Assembly (NCBI GenBank): GCA_029891345.1
Contig: CM057009.1
Coordinates: 293,090,966-293,154,965 of the forward strand
Direction of reading: 5' to 3'
DNA: 64,000 nucleotides
From: Dryococelus australis
Taxonomy: Eukaryota; Arthropoda; Insecta; Phasmatodea; Phasmatidae
This document shows positions 12,741 to 25,237 of the stretch, piece by piece (within the stretch, counting starts at the first letter, position 1; each line of letters opens with the position of its first letter). The notes under the pieces are model-generated. The model saw only the letters and a list, made by a program, of their open reading frames with translations, was not told the DNA's origin and made no database searches. The translations under genes were made by a program, and so were the position numbers.

Positions 12741-15700
12741 CTCCACCCCCCTTCTTCATTCCGAGCATCTTGTCCAGGTATGGCGCCGTCAGACCAGTAG
12801 CCTTTGCTTTATCACAGTTACGGCGACTCCCTAGTACAATATTGGGTGCAAAATCAGTGTTTACACCTATCTAAGAAAAGAAGTGTTCTGGGAATGTGAT
12901 TTGTACAAAAAAAAAAAAACGACCGTATACAGCCAACAATTTTTAATGTTATTAAGGATGTACTGAAACGTTTTCTGTGAAATTGTTGTTTGCGCGTAAA
13001 CGCGTGTCTCGGTAAACAAATGCCATAGAAATAAATAAATGTCATAGAAATACGAAGTTTTGCCAGAAATGATTTAACAAAAACTATTGTCTGTGTCGCT
13101 ATCTTTTTACCTTTATCATATAAGTGTATTAATGAAGGAAAAAAAAAATCGTGAATGTGGTCAAATATCGCATTTTTAAAGCTTGCCTATGAAGTTTCTT
13201 TAAGCGGTAAGAGAAAAGTACGATTATACGCAGGTAGTTTGATCCGTGTACTTTCATCGCGTGTAATAAAACCCCACAGTTACTGATCTAGTTTGCACAG
13301 TACAGCGTTAGGACGGAAACACTGCACGCCTTGCGCGTAGGAGCGATGAGGCGCTAGGCGTGCGTGTTAGTGTCGCCCGTATCGCTCCCTCGCATCTTGA
13401 CCTTGGACGCGCCTCAACCCATTCAGACCCGGTGTGTACATTAGGCATGTGTAGGTAGCTTTTGGTTTGTCTTGCACATTGCGAAACTCGGTGACCAATG
13501 GTCATAACTGTGGGTAAATAATTCGCAAACCGTCTTAGTGGTCTTGGTCATAATTAATTCATATAGTCTAACTGTAGCCGAACATTATGGCCTACAGTTA
13601 TTGGCTGTGACAACGTAACAATAGTTGTATCGACTTAAGTACAGCACGCATCATAAAATATTTTGTTTGCTACACCTGAAACCGTGACTTAAACTAAAGT
13701 GGGTCTGTAAGGGTTAAATATATTCAAAAAGAAAAAAAATAGTGAAAATGGTTAAAAAAAATTTCAGTTTTGTGCAGTTCGCTTGCCTTCTGTAGTTTAA
13801 TCCATTCTCCTACATGGAGTGGAATAATACCCTACTCTTACAGATCTAACTTGCCTGAAATTTAACTTCCCGAGAAAGCTTATGGCAGCCGCAATGCTCC
13901 CATACGGCCAGATGTCACCTTAGGCATTAAACATTTTTTTTTTTACTAGGGATTACCCTTAAGCGCTGTGGGAACGTTTTGCAGTGCGCCTATTGAGGAC
14001 ATATAAAATCAATATCAGAATTTGAACTACTCAATATATTTCGATGGTGTTAGATTTATTGGCAATATATTTTAATGCTGATAACTATCGTATTCTTCAG
14101 TAGTTGATACTGTCCATAGTTTTCGCTTTAATAATTGTCAACTCTTTGCGAAAAATTAGGGAATTAACCACAAAGTTAACAAAATATTATTATCGACAAC
14201 TACTATTACATTGGCATTTTTAGTGCAAGTGAATGGAAGAAAAATATTTTTTTTTCTAGAAAATGTATTTACTAACAGGAGCTTTAAAGATGAAGAAATT
14301 TTATTGGAAGGATTATGTTTTCTAAATCTTGTAATTTTACAGTTATACTTGCTAACATTCTATAAATTTCTAAACAATTAATTTTCCATATTAATGGATT
14401 TCATGGTTTCTATTCGTTACTATACGGAAAAACAGTCGATAAGATGTTTATTCAAAAACTATACTTTGTATCAACTATGGTTGTATGTATTTGTTTTGTT
14501 GTTTAATATATCTAGTCAATAAAACTAACTCCGTCCAAGTTCTTATATTGATTTTGTTTTCGGAATCCGCATACTACGTGGCATTTCCATAGTCCTTAAA
14601 TGAAGCATGCCAGTGGAGCAAATAAACCCAGCAGTCTATAGTTGGTTTGATGTTAACAGGGAATCTTTGGAAAAAATAATACTTTTCCGTTCCTTACCGT
14701 GTCATCGTAACATTAAAACTAACTGTACAATTGATGTTATGTTGGCAGAAAATTACGAAATGTAGTTGCTTGTCTTTACAACCTGTTAAGTTGATGTTTA
14801 AATTAGTTTTGACTGAATTACGTTGTTTTATATATATTTAATTAATACTTGGCGTATGCAATTGTAACATATTCATATCTGAAAAAAAATCGCTATGCTG
14901 CTTGCTTGACGCTTGTATGCGCATAGCTAGCTCTGCAGCTGGTTATCAGCGTTTAGGGCCCGTCCTGAGTCGACTTGGCGTTGACGTAATGCGTCGCACT
15001 AGAAAATGGATACCTACGTGTTTCAGACACCAACGTGTACTTACAACGTACTTGTGGCGTGGCTCTAAGGACGAAACTGGGCGTTGCTTGGCGTTACGTT
15101 GCTTATCTTTCATGTTCATACTTAAGATTTCAACGCCCGCCAATGAGAACGCGGAACGACATAGGGACTGCTGTCGTCAAAATGAGGTCTTGTATAGACG
15201 AAAAAAAAAAAAAAAATCGTGGGTCTAACTGTTTCTGCCAACGTAATTTATTATTTTGTCCACGTCTTCCCCCCCCCCACCTATTTCATTTTTTTTATTT
15301 GATTGCATACGAAAATGCACCCAAACGGCAGCGATATTTCCTGTAGATTGTGTTGTATTATCGCAGTGGTGGAAACAGTACCTGTGTTGTTCGACAAGGC
15401 GGACATGAACTATAAAACCGAAGCTGTTAAAAAAAAGTAATGCGTGGCCTAGCATAGCCGACATCTGTCTAGAAGAAGACTTTGATGTGGTTGTTTTGTG
15501 CATGTTTGTTTCGCTCGTCATTTTGCCTCCTGTTCCCGCTAACCTGTCTAAATAAAAAAAAAAAAAAAACTTTGAAAATCAGTATGTCAAAATTTGCATG
15601 CCTACAAAAATTATTTCCTATTTCTGTCCTATACTGTGATTGGCCAGACGAAAAATATCCCGTTTACGGCAGCGTCGATTATGGGCGGCAAACTTAATTT

Positions 15701-16350
15701 TTATGCTGCCAATGTTATGTTGCGTCATGCCACGTCGATTGTGGCTGAGACTTTGTCTTGCTGTGAAAGACTAGGCAGTGGACTTAAAAAGGAAACTCGC
15801 CAGTGCTGTTGAAAGTGCTGGATTGGTGAACCAGGTGTAAACTGGATGTGTAATATTTTGCAGTTCCAGAAGTCCGATTATCGTCTCGTGCGTGCACGCG
15901 CCTTGCAGTACAGGATTGTGATCTGTTGCACCGTGAGGGGAAAAGAAAGTTGAAGAAATTTTTTTCTGCCACGTAATGCATGTTTCGTGAAATATAGGCC
16001 TAGGTCATTACAGGTATATTTTCCTCCAAACGTTTACTACTAAATTGTGTCAAACAATACTTACAACTACGAAAATGGATTTACTGTTGTGATATACTCG
16101 AGGACTTCATTGTCGACGGGCCATAATGCGATTATGGTAAACTTTGGTGTGTGTGTGCATAACTTCTCTGTCAACAATATGATGTCATACCGCTAAATAG
16201 GCAGCACCCTTAGCGTTATCGTTATTAGAGGGACCTGGTTTTCACGGAGAGAGCTCCGCGCAGACTAGGCTTTAATATCTTACGTGCGCTCTTGCAGTCT
16301 TTCTTTCTGATATTGGCCGTGTCTCCTTGTCTCGCGACATTATCACAGAT
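12741..16350. other. Mostly gene-free stretch
   Basis: No gene is supported. At 13328-13450 a GC-rich segment (CCTTGCGCGTAGGAGCGATG, then GTGTCGCCCGTATCGCTCCC) matches 58464-58545 and is part of a dispersed repeat. Overlapping open frames of 98-108 codons at 14902-15521 lie in poly(A)- and poly(C)-interrupted sequence and look like chance. Confidence 0.5.
13322..13450 (+). repeat. Dispersed GC-rich repeat, CCTTGCGC family
   Basis: It shares CCTTGCGC-TAG-AGGCGA and GTGTCGCCC-TAT-GCTCCC with 58464-58545. Shorter related starts occur at 3588, 4490 and 63553. No TSD or TIR could be defined. Confidence 0.5.
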
Positions 16351-16592
16351 TATAGGCTATTCACGGTAAACAAGGCACTTTTTAAAAAGCCGTCTCATTT
16401 GTAATCATAGACAATAAATATATTGTATTGTAGCCTTACACGTAAACTTCCGAGTGCGATGGAATATACTCAGTGTTTATAATAACTTACATGGCAATAT
16501 TTATTTAAAAAGGTGGTTAACGATAAAAACTTGCTCAAAGAAAAAAGTTACTAGAACCTAAAAAGTGCTCACTCTACTGTGAACAGCCTATA
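16351..16592 (+). mobile_element. MITE, type A
   Basis: The left end TATAGGCTATTCACGGTAAA and right end TACTGTGAACAGCCTATA are inverted. The core has CTCATTTGTAATCATAGACA, CATGGCAATATTTATTTAAA and GGTGGTTAACGATAAAAA. A repeat-E copy starts four bases after it. Confidence 0.9.
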
Positions 16593-16595
16593 TAT

Positions 16596-16800
16596 AAGTG
16601 CACAGAGGCGAAATTGCGTGGCGGTTCCTTTGATGCAAGCGTACCCACCATTCTCTGATTGGTTGCGCGAGGCTCTGGGACTAGGTTTTGTGTTTGATTG
16701 GCTACTGCGTGTTGCGGAAAGTTACCTTTTGGCTGCGCTGCCTGCCGATGAGCTAGTTACCAGGCGCTGATTTGTGATCGGCGTACTTGGCGGCTGTTCC
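16596..16800 (+). repeat. CCAAT-rich dispersed repeat E, copy 3
   Basis: This is the best-preserved copy. It reads GTGCACAGAGGCGAAATT, then CTGATTGGTTGCGCGAGG, TGATTGGCTACTGCGTGTTG, TTTTGGCTGCGCTGCC and ACCAGGCGCTGATTTG. Two strong ATTGG (reverse CCAAT) boxes are about 50 bp apart. Confidence 0.65.
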
Positions 16801-16846
16801 ACCTAAGTACTTTGTTACGTTATGGTATTAGGCCAGTCAGATTTAG

Positions 16847-17255
16847 GATTGGACTGCGTCCATTGCCGACCATGATACTGAATTAACATACAGAGACTCA
16901 GTAAGACAAAAACGAAAAAAAAAAACCTTTACAGCACATCAGGAAAAGCTGTTTCCTTGTCAATAGAATATTAAAACGACAGAAAGACGGACGAACAACT
17001 TATTTCTACAAAACAGGACAGACAACAAAAGCAAACAAAAAAACACGATGACATGAAAACAGAACACCGCGAAAGTGGACAAAATAGAGCAATAAAAACA
17101 CAACATGGTCCTCTGAAGAAGGGGATAGATTCTAGGCCCCGAAACGTCGTGAAGACTTGTGTTGTGAAAGGTTTTTTTCGTTTTTGTCTTGTTGAGTCTG
17201 TGTATGTTTATTTAGTCCCATGGTCAGCTATGGACACAGTCCAATCATACCATCA
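16847..17255. mobile_element. Fold-back element with long inverted arms
   Basis: The left arm (about 16847-16945: ATTGGACTGCGTCCATTGCC, GACTCAGTAAGACAAAAACG, AACCTTTACAGCACA) matches the reverse complement of the right arm (about 17165-17255: GTTGTGAAAGGTTTTTTTCG, TTGTCTTGTTGAGTC, GGACACAGTCCAAT). The arms are about 90 bp. The centre holds CTGAAGAAGGGG and CCCCGAAACGTCGTG, which form a small G4/C4 stem. An 85-codon frame (17053-17310) is a by-product. Non-coding, class unknown. Confidence 0.75.
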
Positions 17256-18326
17256 TAACAACACGAACTCGCAATTATCATTAAACTTCAACGGGACTGA
17301 ATACCTTTGAAAACAAAAACGCTTGGCAGTTAACACTTTCCAATCACAAAAGTGGATTTGAAATATAACTAGCAATGGACACTTTTCGCGGAAATCTGTT
17401 AGTCCCCAGTTATATTATCTGCACATAAATTTTTTAGACTAATGTTTATAAAGTGAACTTAAAAAAAATATTATTTATTTACGGTGGCCTGCATAAAAAA
17501 AATAAACGCAATAAGTTACCAATGTTATTGAAATAATCCTTCTTTAACAGTAGTGAGAAATGAGCATTTATAACGGAAATAAGTAATTGTTTCTGGTGCT
17601 GAGATGCAACATCGCCCACAAAATACTACGCATAGGGTTGTCATTTCAGGATGACCAGCAACCTTTCCAACGAAAGATTTCCAGTGACCTGGGAACAATC
17701 AGGAAATCGCATCTCAAGTGAAGGAACTGTTTTTCTTGATATTGCTTGGAGTTAGTTTTTAGACTAAGTGTATTATTCTGGAGAAATAACATTTGTTTCC
17801 ACGGGAGTGTTTCGAAGGCATCCGCTCAGAGATGAACTACCACTGCGTCATGGAGATAAGGAACTGTAATGGTTCCTGGTAACGACCAAGACTGAAAGCT
17901 CATTGTCGCTTCAGTTCGGTCGCACGGCAGTTATCTAATTTGCAAACTTCTGACGTATTGGCCGAATAATACGCTTCGTCATTAGGTTAAACCTGTCGAC
18001 ATCAATCCGCAGCGTTCATTTAACGCGACTTGGCGTAAATGTGTGTTTTTGAAGAAATCTTCAAATCTCGCTTGGTCGGAATGAGTGGCCAGCCCAGGGA
18101 GATATGGTAGCAGTCTAAACAGAAGTTTGCCCAATGTGATGGCATTTTCAAACACAGTTTCACTACGCAAGTACATATTCTACTTGATTCCGAACCGTGC
18201 CAGGAAACGTAGCATATTTTGAACGTTATAGTCTACATACGTGTACAGAGTATCAACGTAGTAAATTTTGACGGTGAGAGAATAATAATTTTTCAGTGTT
18301 CCGATCAGTGCACGGGCTTTAGTGAT
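17256..18326. other. Gene-free stretch
   Basis: Nothing recognised. Confidence 0.5.
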
Positions 18327-19084
18327 TCCAGTGGATCACTGCACCATACTGCATAACGTGTAGGAATCATTAAGTGTACACACACCACCATAATATTCAG
18401 AAAGTACGACTAGGTTGTGTATGAAAAAAAAGCGCGTTTGTTTTGCAACACTTAAAAATATTTTGCGACAGTAAATGTACCTATATAAATTTAAAATAAA
18501 TACATTACTATATCTTATATATATTTTTTTAAGTTGAAGCATATCTCATCTTTTGATGCTTTAGAAAACACGTTTTGAAAGAAAACCTTAAAGTAGGGCA
18601 GTTATAATAATTACTATGGCTGTGTGTGTCAGTATTGGCATGAATGTTATAAAAATTTTGAATAATTGATTTATGTACAGTCATTTAATTTATAAAAATG
18701 ACAACTTTCGTGGTTGAAATGAATGTGCATAAAAGAAATTATTAAACATATTTTTGAACATTATTATAAACTTTTTATTACATACAATTATTATAGTAGT
18801 TATTAATATGGTTTAAGCTTCCAACGCGTTTTTATTTTTTCAAAATGTGTTTTATGGAGCATCCAAAATAAAAATACGCTTAAATTTTTATTAAAAATAT
18901 GCTCTCTTTATTTTATTAGAAAAAAATTTAACGAGTATATTCTAGGAAGATATTTTGTATTACAAAATATATGCACTCTTTCGTATGCAGCATAAATCGT
19001 ATATTTCTGACAATTTTGGTAGTGTGTGTGCGCTTTTTAACATGTTCTGCTTGCTGTGCAGTCGGGTACAGTGCTCCATTGGAA
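18327..19084. mobile_element. AT-rich long-TIR element D, copy 1
   Basis: The left end TTCCAGTGGATCACTGCACC matches the reverse complement of the right end CAGTGCTCCATTGGAA. The inverted arms run for about 85 bp and include the family hallmark TTTTGGTAGTGTGTGTGC near the right end. The interior is very AT-rich and has no coding potential. The same ends delimit copies at 21936, 25238 and 40878. Length about 758 bp. Confidence 0.78.
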
Positions 19085-19159
19085 GCCTTTCTCCTTCCTG
19101 GACTCCAACGTGACGACAGCTACGATTTTATAAAAAAAAAATGTAGACGTAAAGTAAAC

Positions 19160-19560
19160 GCGAGGAGCTCCGTGTCAAACTTCAACTTGACTCGGCTTAA
19201 CGGACTGGCTGGCCAAGTCATTGTTCGCGCGCGCGCAGCCTTCGGCTCGTCTCGGGGAAGGGGCGGGAAGCCTCGGAATCCTGCACGGACTGACTTGACT
19301 CTCCCAAGGTTTCGTTGAGCGAGTGCGTGAACTTGCGTCCACAGACGCGGCGCTCCCCCTGCCCTCCACTTCCTGCCGTAAGTACTCTCATTATTTTGTC
19401 GCCACGCGGCAGGTGAAGTACTTTCATTCGCCCGCCCTACGGTGTCGTACGGTGTGCAATTATAAAAATCCTCCCTTCGTGTGTTTCACTTACCGAGTGG
19501 CGAAGGGCGTCCGCGGGGGTTGGCCCAACAAACTCCGCTTGAGCGCCCGTACAGGAGCGG
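19160..19560. other. GC/CpG-rich island
   Basis: A CpG-dense patch stands out from AT-rich flanks (for example GTTCGCGCGCGCGCAGCC at about 19223). It contains a good splice-donor consensus, CTGCC|GTAAGTACT, at about 19378-19380. Several overlapping open frames exist on both strands with no recognisable domain. It could be a promoter or first exon of a host gene, but nothing in the window confirms this. Confidence 0.4.
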
Positions 19561-19751
19561 GAAAAAAAAAAAAAATGACTCCCGTGCCTCGTCACACTTC
19601 ATCACAGCCCGACAGCGGGAGCCAGTTATGGCGGGATCACTGAAAAAAAAAAAAAAGGTAATGAACACAGTACATAACAGTAAAATGTTCTAACACGACC
19701 AGAAGCCTTCTGCTGGATTAATTCACAGTTCAATACTTGTGTACTATTTTG

Positions 19752-20190
19752 ATAGGCTGTTCACGGTAAAATGAACACTTTTGAAAGCCCTGCTTAAGAT
19801 CTGTTTGTACGCACGTTGTGTGTTGTTCCGCCTTATGTAAAATTATCATTGCCATGGGCCTAATCGCTTTCTTCATGTCAGTCATGTGAAACTGTAAAAT
19901 TATTAGGAAAGGATGTATTTTAAAAATCTACTCATTTTTACACTTCGACGCATTAAAAAAAAAAAAAAAAAAAAAAAAACAGAAAGCGATAGAAATAATT
20001 TCAGCTATCACAAATGGTTACCTAACTGTTTTTATTCGACGTAAAGATATGGAACTACTTTCCCATCCGTCGTTACCAACTTTACTGGGCGCATTTCATT
20101 CAGTGCGCCCATTAAAATATTTGCAGGTAGGAGCAGTGACTTTTTTCTAAGGTTGATTTCAAAAGTGCTCACTTTATCATGAACAGCCTT
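19752..20190 (+). mobile_element. MITE, type B
   Basis: The left end GATAGGCTGTTCACGGTAAA and right end TTTATCATGAACAGCC are inverted. The core has CCCTGCTTAAGATCTG, CGTTACCAACTTTACTGGG and TTTGCAGGTAGGAGCAG, matching 9768 and 23346. A long poly(A) tract interrupts it at about 19955-19979. Confidence 0.9.
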
Positions 20191-20409
20191 TAACCGTTGA
20201 GATTTTGCGATCATTCTGACTTGGTTGGCAGTGTTGGAAAATAACGTTGTGTTTTGGTATTCCTCACACTCATAAAATTTATTTTGGTAACAGATTGTGA
20301 CATTGTGCTGAAAATGGACAGCGGTTTAAAGGAGTTGGCATTTATGCTTTTCTTGAAAATTTTTACTTTTGAGTTTGTAAAGTTGTGGATAACCTTGGGA
20401 AATTTCTGC

Positions 20410-20620
20410 TATAGGCTGTTTACGGTAAAGTGAGCACTTTTGAGGCCCTAGTTACTTTTTTACTATAAGCCATTTTTTATCCTTCCACCACGTAATACAG
20501 TGTATATATTATACCGGACTCGAAATTTAACGTCTTAGGCTACAATAAAATATTTATTGACTAATATTCCGAAATGAGAACGCTTAAAAAAAATGCTCAC
20601 TTTACCATGAATGGCCTATA
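20410..20620 (-). mobile_element. MITE, type A, reverse
   Basis: The left end TATAGGCTGTTTACGGTAAA and right end TTTACCATGAATGGCCTATA are inverted. The core reads as the reverse of type A (TATTGACTAATATTCCGAAA, GCCATTTTTTATCC). Confidence 0.88.
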
Positions 20621-21559
20621 GTACACTGTCGCTTGTCCTTTTCTCTATATTTCTACTTTGCGACATTTCTTCGTATCTGCAGCATAACTGTGTTTCTTCA
20701 TTTTAAATAAACCACTTCGTCGAGAATTTTATACTTTGCTACGATTGGCTGTTACCTCATTAGCCTGCCTAAAACTAAATTTCCTTTCTGAACTATGTCA
20801 GAACCCCTTATGCAGAAGACCTATTATGTGCAGTTGCGAATCAATAGGTTCGAAATCATAGCGCTCTATTCTTGTGCAAACTACGTATGTTCTAGTGTTC
20901 CTGTCATGCTTCCAGTTTTGAACTAAGCTTTGCGTGCTTTCGCCATTGACTCGCGCCCATGATGGAATCTTCCCCTCTTATTTTTCGTGTTGCACATTTT
21001 ATTGGCAAGGTTACTATAGTGTAAACTATTGCTCGCTATATTGATCAAAACTTAATTCGCTGACACAAGGCTGGGCATAGTAAATAGTTGGATTTCAACA
21101 TGTCGACGGGAATGTTTTGTGTGTATTTTTGTGGCGACGCGTGATCCGGTGTTGCGGAACTGTTCCACGCACCTAACGATCTTGTGACGTCGCAGGCCGA
21201 AATATCCTCTGGAACAGTGTCTGGGTAGTGACGGCGGACTTATTATGTTAGCTAGCTTCCACGGATCCATATTTGCTAAACGGCACATCGTCCGTAATCC
21301 TGCCAACGACCATCTCTCACGCATGCACGCGCATTACCGCATTGCGCGCACGCATGCTGGGACGTCATGCCTGTTTTTTTTCACGTCACCTGCCTGCCAT
21401 GGTGTTCACGAAATAACTTACGAATTTGCAAGTAGCATACCTTACCCTACGTACTCATGCTAGTAGGAAATACATTCCACTGTCTCTCGCGTTGTCCTGC
21501 CTCGTCGAAATCCTATTTATTCTGCCCAATCCTGAATAATTAAAATTGATACTCGATAC
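20621..21559. other. Gene-free stretch
   Basis: Nothing recognised. Confidence 0.5.
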
Positions 21560-21935
21560 TTAGTGTGTTGCCGCTCCCCATGCGGTTCGGATTCCTACGT
21601 TTAGCCTTCGCGCCCCGGGCAAGCAATTTTGAAGTTTTGATTATCTCGTCAGCCACCCGTGATAGTGCGCACGGCGCGAAATCGGAGGGGGGGGGGGGGA
21701 AAGTTGAACAAGCGCACTCAATAGTGCCGGCGTCCGTCACGCGTGCGTGCTCGAGGATAAGCGGAATGCGCCTCGAAAAGTTTTTCTTGTCGGGATGGCC
21801 GGCGTCGCGAGTGCGGCGACTTGCGACCTTCAAACTCGCCTGCGCTCCGAAGAAACAGGTTGCGAGCTGCTGCACGCTGCCTGGTCCAGTGCGAGTGCGC
21901 GCACTGTCCCGCCTTCGCGACGGACGCGTGACATG
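21560..21935. other. GC/CpG-rich patch
   Basis: CpG-rich sequence with open frames on both strands (up to 138 codons, 21540-21956, minus), plus a G12 run at about 21684. None of the products shows a known motif. Because both strands stay open and stop codons are rare at this GC content, coding is not supported. A promoter-like CpG island is possible. Confidence 0.4.
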
Positions 21936-22470
21936 ATGGCGCAGCGCTACACTCAAGTGTACGACACGCAGAACTTATCACAAAGTAGCACACACAACTA
22001 CCAAAATTGTCGGGAGCACGTTTTATGTATTAAAAAAAACCCGACCGTAATAATTATTCTAGTTGTAGATACTGAAAAATTAGTGATATAATTTACAAAT
22101 ATTCTTAATATTTGATTTTAACCACATGCATTTAGCAATAAATTTATTAATTTTTTAAATTAAAATAAATGTGCATAAAATCGATTAACAATTATTTTTA
22201 CATACAACCATAATGATTATTACGGTTATCTTACTTGAGAAATGTTTTATTATTAAATGTCCTTTCTAAAGCATCCAAAATGGAAACGCTTAAATTCTGA
22301 TTAAAAAATATATACTTGTGAATTGATTTTGAAATATTTAAATAAGTAAATTGTAACAAATTATTTCGTGTACAACTAAATAGTATTTTTTCGACCATTT
22401 TGGTAGTACATGTAAGACTACTTTTTGATGAGTTCTGGATGTCGTAGACTAGGGTGTGGTGCTGCGTCAG
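21936..22470. mobile_element. AT-rich long-TIR element D, copy 2
   Basis: The left arm (GCGCAGCGCTACACTCAAGT, GTACGACACGCAGAAC, ACTACCAAAATTGTC) matches the reverse complement of the right arm (ATTTTGGTAGTACATGTAAG, GAGTTCTGGATGTCGTAGAC, GTGGTGCTGCG). The arms are about 75 bp around an AT-rich centre. The element is about 530 bp and non-coding. Confidence 0.8.
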
Positions 22471-22639
22471 AAGTGACTTCCCGTCTGCCAACATTTACAT
22501 CGAGCACAGGAATTATCAGTAAAGAGTGCTGGAAGGTAGAAGTTCATCTCGTATGTGCACTCAGCATTTTCATATATGTGATTGATTGCACGTCCATTAA
22601 AAATTGTTGTACGCGGTTCCGATATTCATTACGAGCCAA

Positions 22640-23105
22640 ATTCGCATATTGACTTAAAAAAAAATTTAACAACTATTTTTTTAAAATAGCAACACGATAG
22701 TACTTATTGGGGATATATACCACCAGTTACTTCATAATGTTTATATGACAGCGCGGAAAAGTTTGTGCAATTTAAAAAAAAGACCGATATTGTATAAAAA
22801 GAATTTTTTCCCGTATTTTCTAGTCGTGCGTATAAATTTCTTGAAAGTATATCATAATATTAATTATGACAATAATACCTTTCAGTCTCACACGTCTCAT
22901 TTGTGTAAATTGATTGATTTAAAAAAAAAACGTTCAAATATGTAAGTTGTAGCCAAATATTTTATAGCGATACAGAAAAAAAACGCATTCTTTTTTTATA
23001 TGCAATATCTACAAAATAAACTGCATTTTTATTAAAGTTTTGGTAGTGTGAGAACTACTTTTTTATGAGTTGCGAATGTTGTTAGTATAGTTGGAAACCA
23101 CTCTT
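22640..23105. mobile_element. Element D, right-hand fragment
   Basis: Only the right arm is clear (TTTTGGTAGTGTGAGAACTA, ATGAGTTGCGAATGTTGTTA, ending near 23102). The AT-rich interior resembles that of the other copies. The left arm is not found, so the start is approximate. Confidence 0.5.
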
Positions 23106-23345
23106 TCTGTCTTGGTGTGGAATTTTACCCTAAGCTGGAGCGGCTATGAAATTCAGAGGAGAAAACGGGATAACTCCGAGAAAATCCACCGGTAAACGTC
23201 AACGTCCGCCGAAATTTTCACATGCGCAGTGTAATAACGCTTGTAAACACTTATTTGCATGAAAAGTGTTCTAATCTACAATCTGATCCTCTTTGTTGTG
23301 ATGTCGTTATTGGCAAAAAAAAAAAACAGTTCAGTTTTAGTACGT

Positions 23346-23767
23346 ATATGCTGTTCACGGTAGAACGAGAATTTTTGAAATCCCTGCTTAAGATCTATTT
23401 GTATGCGCGTTGTGTATTCTGCCGCCTTATGAAAAATTAGCATTGCCATGGGAATCATAACTTTATTCATACGTCGTTCAGGCGCAACTGTGAAATTATT
23501 AGGAAAGTAAATATTTTACAATTCTAGTAATTTTTACTCTTCGATGCATAAAAAAATATAAAACGAAAGAAATAATCTAAGTTATTACAAATGGTTACCT
23601 TACTCGTTTTATTCGACGTTAAGATGTGGAACTACTTTCCATCCATCGTTACCAACTGTACTAAGCACATGCCACTCAGTGCGCCCGTTAATATATATGC
23701 AGGAAGGGGCAGTGACTTTTTTCTAGGGTTGATTTCAAAAGTGCTTACTTTATCGTGAACAGCCTTT
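23346..23767 (+). mobile_element. MITE, type B
   Basis: The left end TATGCTGTTCACGGTAGAAC and right end TTATCGTGAACAGCC are inverted. Core landmarks are CCCTGCTTAAGATCTATTTG, GTGGAACTACTTTCCATCC and ATATATGCAGGAAGGGGCAG. Confidence 0.88.
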
Positions 23768-24339
23768 AATCGTCGGTTACTGCGCAAGTGGTACGCGCAC
23801 TTTACCTTATCTTTTACTCTGCTAGATCTTCAAGCCGGTCGCTGAGAACTACGTTTGTAATATTTCAGCGTGTGATTATCGTGACTGTGTTGATTTTCGA
23901 ATGATTTGTCTAATAAATATATTCAAACATTTAAAAGTATCACCTGCAAGCTTAGCGTCTTATACCAATTAGTACATGATGCCTTTTCGAACATATTCAG
24001 GACTTGTGACGTCTGGCTTGATGCAAAATAATAACGCGAATTTTGCAGCTCTTTACATATGGGTTTTCATGTTCTTAACATCTGTTATCCACTTGTTATC
24101 GTCATGATAACGTTTCGGTACGATACACTTCAAACTGGAAATGTCACGCTTTTGATGAAATCAATTAAATTTGTCCTTGATACGGCAAAAACAGTTCCAC
24201 TGTAATCACGGACAGCTCATTCAGTGATAAGTAAAGTGAGTAACGTTTGAACCCGGGTCACCGTATATAGAGGATGCCATATTATGTGTGTTATTTTCAT
24301 GGTGGTAATGTACAGCACAGTGATTAGCGTAGAATCACT
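23768..24339. other. Gene-free stretch
   Basis: Nothing recognised. Confidence 0.5.
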
Positions 24340-24727
24340 ATAGAGGCTATTGACGGTCCAACTTTTGTAAAATGCCAATGTCCGTACCTGCATGTGTTTT
24401 AACGGACACACCGACATGCAAGCGTCCAATAAAGTTGGTAACGATGGAGGGAAAGTAGTTCCATGGCTTAACGTTGAATTGTTAAATATCGGTAAATATT
24501 TGTGAGTACTCGCTCTGTTTTTGTACTGCATATAAGTGTAAGAATGAGCAAATTTGTAAAATATTTACCAGTGGGCCTATAATAATTTCACTGTTTCACT
24601 TGACCGACGTAGAAATAAAGTGATCAGGCACATGCCAGCGTTGAATGCTACATGTGGTGGACGAATACACAAAGGTAGATATGAAGCAGGGCTTTTGAAA
24701 GTGCCCAGTTTACGGTGAACAGCCGTA
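24340..24727 (-). mobile_element. MITE, type B, reverse
   Basis: The type-B core is inverted (AAAGTTGGTAACGATGGAGG, GAAAGTAGTTCCATGG near the left; GAAGCAGGGCTTTTGAAAG near the right). The ends are diverged (GAGGCTATTGACGGTCC on the left, TTTACGGTGAACAGCCGTA on the right). It abuts a type-C element. Confidence 0.82.
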
Positions 24728-25125
24728 GTCCATTCACGGTAACTCCCAACTTTTTTGAAGCCTTTGCTGAAGTACTACTTACAGATTCCTCCGACTCGTG
24801 CAAAGAAAGCTTGCCCGAGTCTGCAAAATTACACCAAAGGGACAAATGCACCGCATTCGCGCGCACTCACTTTAATAATATTATGCATAAGAAATATTTC
24901 TTACTAGGCATTAGGTACAAATACACCTGTATTCTCACTGTCTTATTCATATTATATATATATGTGTTTAATCTAACCAAAAAGAGGTACTTTTATGTTG
25001 ACGGAAGTGCAAAGCGCTTGTGATACATAGCATATTTAGGAAAAACAACACGAACATGTGATATATGATGTGATTTTTCAAATGTTAGATTCAATAAGTG
25101 TGAATAAATCGCGAACAGACTGTAG
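24725..25125 (+). mobile_element. MITE, type C
   Basis: The ends are TAGTCCATTCACGGTAAC and CGCGAACAGACTGTAG, related to the A/B TIR. The interior is distinct: GCACCGCATTCGCGCGCACT, TTATGCATAAGAAATATTTC, GGAAGTGCAAAGCGCTTG. The copy at 32211-32625 matches throughout. Non-coding. Confidence 0.75.
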
Positions 25126-25237
25126 AAGCTAGTTCCGACTGCTGGGAAGGGGCTATGACGTTTGTGAAGGCTGACGCAAGGTCGCTGGGAACGGCATGCC
25201 ACGGCCGGCTCGGCGACCGCAAGGAACGCTGTACTGC

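Noticed and set aside
17105-17155. Functional hammerhead ribozyme
   Set aside because: CTGAAGA and CGAAAC are present with a GGGG/CCCC stem, but stem I pairing next to the core looks poor and GAAAC runs straight into GTC without a stem III loop. Kept only as a motif to test.
21540-21993. 138-codon and overlapping frames in the GC-rich patch
   Set aside because: Open on both strands as expected from GC content, with no domain or splice support.
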